Below, piece by piece: positions 60,266 to 64,000 of a stretch of 64,000 bases of DNA; positions within the stretch are counted from its first letter, which is position 1; the number at the start of each line of letters is the position of its first letter. The position numbers and the translations under genes were made by a program. The DNA is from an uncultured Sphingopyxis sp. (GTDB lineage Bacteria; Pseudomonadota; Alphaproteobacteria; Sphingomonadales; Sphingomonadaceae). Under the pieces are notes generated by a model that searched no databases, had not been told where the DNA came from, and saw only the letters and a list, made by a program, of their open reading frames with translations. Location of the stretch: the NCBI RefSeq assembly GCF_900078365.1, contig NZ_LT598653.1, positions 1,736,001 through 1,800,000 of the forward strand, given 5' to 3'.

Positions 60266-61723
60266 TCAGACAACCCGTTCGGCAAGCAGCGAAAACTGAT
60301 CTTCCAATCCATGCTCGTCGAAATCGGTCAGCGTGGTCGGATAGTCGCCGGTGAAGCAGGCGTCGCAATATTGCGGCGCGTCATGCTTGCGGTCGGCCTC
60401 GCCGAGCGCGCGATAGAGGCCGTCGATCGTCAGGAAGGCGAGGCTGTCGGCGTTGATGAAATTCGCCATCTGACCGACCGTCATCTGCGCCGCGAGCAAT
60501 TTCGCACGTTCCGGCGTATCCACGCCGTAGAAGCAGCTGTGCTGGGTCGGCGGGCTCGCGATCCGCATATGCACTTCGGCGGCGCCGGCATCGCGCATCA
60601 TCTGCACGATCTTGAGGCTCGTCGTGCCGCGCACGATCGAATCGTCGATCAGCACGATGCGCTTGCCCGCGATCAGCGCGCGGTTGGCATTGTGCTTCAA
60701 TTTGACGCCGAGGTGGCGGACCTTGTCGCCCGGCTGGATGAAGGTGCGGCCGACATAGTGCGAGCGGATGATGCCGAGCTCGAACGGAATGCCCGATTCC
60801 TGCGCATAGCCGATCGCCGCGGGCGTGCCCGAATCGGGCACCGGGATGACAAGGTCGGCATCGACCGGATTTTCGCGCGCCAGTTCGGCGCCGATCGCCT
60901 TGCGCACCGAATAGACGCTCGTCCCGTCGACGATCGAGTCGGGACGCGAGAAATAGACATATTCGAAGATGCACGGACGCGCCGACTGCTCGGCGAAGGG
61001 GCGGTGCGAGGTGAGTTGGCCGTCGCGGACGATGACGAGCTCGCCCGGCTCGACCGAGCGCACGAATTCCGCCCCGACGACATCGAGCGCGACGGTCTCG
61101 GAGGCGAGGATATGCGCGTCGCCGAGCTTGCCGATCACGAGCGGGCGGATGCCAAGCGGGTCGCGGCAGCCGATCATGCCCTCTGCGGTCAGGCAGATCA
61201 GCGAATAGGCGCCCTCGACCTGCTTCAGCGCATCGATGAAGCGGTCGAGCAGCGAGCGATAGTTCGACGTCGCGACGAGGTGGATGATCACCTCGGTATC
61301 GCTCGTCGACTGGAAGATCGAACCGCGGCGGACGAGCACCTTGCGCAGCGCCGCGGCGTTCGAGATATTGCCATTGTGCGCGACCGCGAAACCGCCGGTC
61401 GCAAGGTCGGCGAAGAGCGGCTGGACGTTGCGCAGCGCGGTCTCGCCCGTCGTCGAATAGCGGACATGGCCGATCGCCGACGCACCGTCCAGCTGGCGGA
61501 TGATCTCGTCGCGGTCGAAATTGCCCGCGACATGGCCCATCGCGCGGTGGGTGTGGAAATCCTTGCCGTCAAAGGCGGTGATGCCCGCGGCTTCCTGTCC
61601 ACGGTGCTGCAGGGCGTGCAGTCCCAGCGCGACAACCGCGGCGGCGCTGTCGGCGCCATGGATACCAAATACGCCGCACTCCTCACGGAGCTTGTCGTCG
61701 TCGAAAGGATGGGTCGTCAGCAT
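60266..61723 (-). CDS. purF: Amidophosphoribosyltransferase
   Basis: First committed step of purine synthesis: PRPP plus glutamine to phosphoribosylamine. 485 residues. A short propeptide (MLTTHPFDDDKLREE) precedes nucleophile Cys16 in ECGVFGIHG. HALQHRGQEAAGI, VGHVRYSTTG-like and HNGNISNA follow in the glutaminase domain, and the PRPP site VLIDDSIVRGTTS in the transferase domain. ATG 61723 was chosen; the longer frame adds 23 residues before the propeptide. It is divergent from hisI. Confidence 0.96.
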   Translation of the reverse strand: MLTTHPFDDDKLREECGVFGIHGADSAAAVVALGLHALQHRGQEAAGITAFDGKDFHTHRAMGHVAGNFDRDEIIRQLDGASAIGHVRYSTTGETALRNVQPLFADLATGGFAVAHNGNISNAAALRKVLVRRGSIFQSTSDTEVIIHLVATSNYRSLLDRFIDALKQVEGAYSLICLTAEGMIGCRDPLGIRPLVIGKLGDAHILASETVALDVVGAEFVRSVEPGELVIVRDGQLTSHRPFAEQSARPCIFEYVYFSRPDSIVDGTSVYSVRKAIGAELARENPVDADLVIPVPDSGTPAAIGYAQESGIPFELGIIRSHYVGRTFIQPGDKVRHLGVKLKHNANRALIAGKRIVLIDDSIVRGTTSLKIVQMMRDAGAAEVHMRIASPPTQHSCFYGVDTPERAKLLAAQMTVGQMANFINADSLAFLTIDGLYRALGEADRKHDAPQYCDACFTGDYPTTLTDFDEHGLEDQFSLLAERVV

Positions 61724-61878
61724 GTCATTCCAGGGTCGGGGCCAGGGGCAGGGGGGCAGTGACTGCGGCGCATATAGGGACGGCAATCGCAAATGTCGCC
61801 CCCCTAATCACGCATTTGTAACATGGGGCGCGACGGACGGGGTGGCAGCGGCTTCAATCCTGCTCTAGAGCGCCTTTC

Positions 61879-62259
61879 ATGGATGATCAGCGCGACACGA
61901 CCGACCGATTTCTTCCGCGTTTCGACGCCGCGGGCCTGGTGACCGCGGTCGTCACCGACGCCGACAGCCACATCCTGCTGATGGTCGCGCATATGAACGA
62001 AGAGGCGATCGCCAAAACGCGCGAGACCGGGCAGGCGCATTTCTGGTCGCGCTCGCGCGCTGCGCTGTGGCGCAAGGGCGAAACCTCGGGCAACGGGCTG
62101 ACGCTCGTCGAGATGCGCGTCGATTGCGATCAGGACGCGCTGCTGCTGCGCGTGAGGCCCGCGGGGCCGGCCTGCCACACCGGGCGCCGCTCCTGCTTCT
62201 ATCGCCGCATCGAGCCCGACGGCACGCTGAGCTTTCTGGCGGACGATGCGCAAGGCTGA
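61879..62259 (+). CDS. hisI: Phosphoribosyl-AMP cyclohydrolase
   Basis: Third step of histidine synthesis. 126 residues, cyclohydrolase domain only (no HisE part). Conserved HFWSRSRAALWRKGETSGN, DCDQDALLLRV and GPACHTGRRSCFYR carry the Zn and Mg ligands. The stop overlaps the next lipoprotein gene by 14 bp. It shares a 155-bp spacer with divergent purF. Confidence 0.95.
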   Translation: MDDQRDTTDRFLPRFDAAGLVTAVVTDADSHILLMVAHMNEEAIAKTRETGQAHFWSRSRAALWRKGETSGNGLTLVEMRVDCDQDALLLRVRPAGPACHTGRRSCFYRRIEPDGTLSFLADDAQG

Positions 62260-62821
62260 CGCTCTTCTGGCGCTGGCGGCGCTGCTACTTGGGGGGTGCG
62301 AGCGGCCCGAACCCGACGCCAAGGGGATCGACGCCGGCAATCCACTGGAGGTCGCGGCGCGCGAGCGCGGCGTCCGCGGTGCGTATGCGTACGCCATGGC
62401 GCGCGAGCGCGGCGTCGTTCGTCCCGAAGCGGATTCGCCCGTCGGTGTGTTCGAGCGCCGGCACGACCTCGGCCGTGACGCGATGTGCGTCGTTCCCGAC
62501 GGCGCCGGGAAATGGCGCTTCGCTGTCACCGCTTCCTTCGGAACGACGCTGTCCTGCCTTGCGACTGGAACGATGGCGCGCGAGGGCGACAGGTGGCGGA
62601 TGCGCTTTGCCGGGGCGGAGGGCTGCGAGGCGTTGGTGCATGAGGAAGAGGATGAATTGCGCCTGCCCGGGCGGCTGCCGCCGCAATGCGCGCGCCTCTG
62701 CCCGAGCCGCGCCTCGCTGTCGGGTTTGCGCCTGCCGCGCGCGAGTTGGTCGGCCGACGATGCGAGGGGCTTGCGGATCACCGACCGAAGCGGCAATATG
62801 ACACGTCCCTGCGCGGGTTGA
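62246..62821 (+). CDS. Predicted lipoprotein of unknown function
   Basis: 191 residues. Signal RKADALLALAALLLGGCERP with lipobox LGGC (Cys18). The mature part is rich in Arg, Glu and Ala, with four further cysteines (AMCVV, LSCLA, EGCEAL, QCARLC) that could form disulfides. No family recognised. It overlaps hisI's 3' end and ends 67 bp before the MerR gene. Confidence 0.72.
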   Translation: MRKADALLALAALLLGGCERPEPDAKGIDAGNPLEVAARERGVRGAYAYAMARERGVVRPEADSPVGVFERRHDLGRDAMCVVPDGAGKWRFAVTASFGTTLSCLATGTMAREGDRWRMRFAGAEGCEALVHEEEDELRLPGRLPPQCARLCPSRASLSGLRLPRASWSADDARGLRITDRSGNMTRPCAG

Positions 62822-62861
62822 ACCGCCCGGCAATCGCGCGATCCGGCGCTATTGACGTTCA

Positions 62862-62877
62862 CGTCAACGGAAACTAG
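62862..62877. promoter_or_regulatory. Inverted repeat in front of the MerR gene, probable operator
   Basis: TTGACGTTCACGTCAA has two perfect 7-base arms around TC, 11 bases before the MerR start. It resembles the sites reported for LiuR-type MerR regulators of acyl-CoA breakdown. Its location suggests autoregulation. Confidence 0.65.
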
Positions 62878-62887
62878 TTTCTCCGGC

Positions 62888-63310
62888 ATGACCGAAGCCT
62901 ACGGCCACGCCCATATCGATACGCCCGATCATCTGGGGCGCGAGCAATTCAGCATCACCGACTTGTCGACCGAGTTCGGGGTCACCGCCCGCGCGCTGCG
63001 CTTCTATGAGGACGAAGGGCTGATCAGCCCGTCGCGCAAGGGCCTGTCGCGCATCTATTCGAAGCGCGACCGCGCGCGGCTCGCGTGGATCTTGCGCGCG
63101 AAGCGCACCGGGTTCAGCCTCGCCGACATTCGTGAGATGATCGACCTTTACGACGTCGGCGACGGCCGCAAATTGCAGCGGCAGGTGACGATCGAGAAAT
63201 GCGAGGAGCGCATCGCGCTGCTCCGTCGCCAGCGCGACGATATTGACAGCGCTGTAGATGAGCTGTCACGCTTCATCGAAACGGTGAAGAAGGTCGACGC
63301 GGGCCAATAG
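62888..63310 (+). CDS. MerR-family transcriptional regulator (LiuR-like)
   Basis: 140 residues. The HTH region ITDLSTEFGVTARALRFYEDEGLISPSRKG (about 23-52) is classic MerR, followed by RIYSKRDRARLAWILRAKRTGFSLADIREMI and a C-terminal coiled coil (CEERIALLRRQRDDIDSAVDELSRFIETV). No metal-binding cysteine set, so it is not a heavy-metal sensor. It likely senses an acyl-CoA and controls the acyl-CoA dehydrogenase gene just downstream. Confidence 0.87.
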   Translation: MTEAYGHAHIDTPDHLGREQFSITDLSTEFGVTARALRFYEDEGLISPSRKGLSRIYSKRDRARLAWILRAKRTGFSLADIREMIDLYDVGDGRKLQRQVTIEKCEERIALLRRQRDDIDSAVDELSRFIETVKKVDAGQ

Positions 63311-63383
63311 GCCGATCCGCCGGCGACTCTCGGCCTCTCCCCGGGCAAAGACATAGCAGAACCGCTTTTCAGAAGGATTTCCT

Positions 63384-64000
63384 ATGCCCGTCTATCGCGC
63401 TCCCGTGCAGGATACGCTTTTCCTCCTCAACGACGTGCTCGGCGTCGAACGCTATGCGAACCTTCCCGGCTTCGCCAACGCGACTCCCGACATGATCGAG
63501 GCGGTGCTCACCGAGGCGGGCAAGTTCTGCGAGGAGGTGCTGTTCCCGATCAACCAGTCGGGCGACCTCGAAGGCTGCACGCGGCACGACGACGGCAGCG
63601 TCACGACGCCGAAGGGTTTCAAGGAAGCCTATAAGGCCTATTGCGATGCGGGCTGGACGCTCCTCACTCAACCCGAGGAATTCGGCGGACAGGGGCTGCC
63701 GCACGTCATCGGATTTCCGGCCGAGGAATATCGCATGGCGGCGAACCAGGCCTTCGCCATGTATCCGGGGCTGACGCAGGGCGCGATCGCTGCCATCCTT
63801 GCCAAGGGCTCGGAAGAACAGAAGCAGCTTTACGTTCCCAAAATGGTGTCGGGCGAATGGGGCGGGACGATGAACCTGACCGAGCCGCATTGCGGCACCG
63901 ACCTCGGCCTTATCCGCACGCGCGCGGTGCCGAACGGCGACGGCAGCTATGCCGTCACGGGGACGAAGATCTTCATCTCGTCGGGCGAGCATGATCTCAC
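63384..64000 (+). CDS. Acyl-CoA dehydrogenase (3' part outside the window)
   Basis: 205 codons visible, open to the right edge. The N-terminal MPVYRAPVQDTLFLLNDVLG is typical of the large acyl-CoA dehydrogenases of about 600 residues. Later TQPEEFGGQGLPHVIGF and MNLTEPHCGTDLGLIRTRA match the FAD/acyl-CoA-binding middle region, then GTKIFISSGEHD. AGAAGGA precedes the ATG. It first-step oxidises acyl-CoA in beta-oxidation and is probably under the MerR regulator upstream. Confidence 0.92.
   Translation, partial: MPVYRAPVQDTLFLLNDVLGVERYANLPGFANATPDMIEAVLTEAGKFCEEVLFPINQSGDLEGCTRHDDGSVTTPKGFKEAYKAYCDAGWTLLTQPEEFGGQGLPHVIGFPAEEYRMAANQAFAMYPGLTQGAIAAILAKGSEEQKQLYVPKMVSGEWGGTMNLTEPHCGTDLGLIRTRAVPNGDGSYAVTGTKIFISSGEHDL

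Overview
The window is high-GC DNA with tightly packed genes. It looks like an alphaproteobacterial chromosome of the order Sphingomonadales, probably Sphingopyxis-like. That placement is inferred from protein style and gene content (hslVU, TamAB, NrsF-type ECF sigma pair, MerR next to an acyl-CoA dehydrogenase, repeated GAAG-loop palindromes); no search was run. Both ends are cut: hslU at the left and an acyl-CoA dehydrogenase at the right.

Bases 1-2,164 hold the HslVU protease genes, with an FAD oxidoreductase of D-amino-acid-oxidase type lying between hslV and hslU. In this oxidoreductase the normally C-terminal motifs come before the Rossmann motif, as in a circular permutation.

Bases 2,351-46,381 form a very large cell-surface polysaccharide region. 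Module 1 (minus strand, 2.3-5.6 kb) is wecB-wecC-manA, for UDP-ManNAcA and mannose-6-phosphate. Module 2 (5.9-12.4 kb) holds a PPP-type phosphatase, an O-antigen-ligase-like membrane protein, an OPX export lipoprotein, a Wzc-type BY-kinase with a Tyr-rich tail, and an unknown anchored protein. Module 3 (12.5-26.3 kb) has two GT4 glycosyltransferases, a complete five-gene set for UDP-ManNAc(3NAc)A (wbpA, B, D, E, I types), Wzx, Wzy, an ATP-grasp enzyme, an acyltransferase and a polysaccharide deacetylase. Wzx, the ATP-grasp gene and part of Wzy are AT-rich and look imported. Module 4 (26.3-32.1 kb) has a UDP-glucuronate-epimerase-like gene and a complete UDP-diNAc-bacillosamine set with its phosphoglycosyl transferase (pglC, D, E, F types), which probably starts the lipid-linked repeat. 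Further sugar genes are ugd (33.9 kb), galE (43 kb) and a second uronate epimerase (45.4 kb). The predicted product is an acidic, amino-uronic-acid-rich Wzx/Wzy-type polymer. Mixed into this stretch are selO, tamA-tamB with a small lipoprotein, a manganese (yybP-ykoY) riboswitch in front of a GDT1-family Mn transporter gene, and an ECF sigma / NrsF anti-sigma pair with a likely autoregulatory promoter.

Bases 46.5-49.1 kb are a small decayed accessory island next to tRNA-Lys(UUU). It carries FitAB, an IS21 transposase remnant with 24-bp iterated repeats, and a RelE-type toxin gene broken by two frameshifts but with an intact antitoxin and operator palindromes. An 18/20 copy of the tRNA 3' end marks its far edge.

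Bases 49.2-64 kb are housekeeping and metabolism: folK, a family-5 uracil-DNA glycosylase, rppH, an HSL-family esterase, a 2-oxoacid:ferredoxin oxidoreductase (alpha subunit frameshifted in this sequence, with an isochorismatase-like gene between the subunits), a DUF457-type membrane protein, a cyclopropane-fatty-acid-synthase-like methyltransferase, a beta-lactamase-fold hydrolase, an SDR, purF, hisI, a lipoprotein, a MerR regulator with an operator-like palindrome, and an acyl-CoA dehydrogenase.
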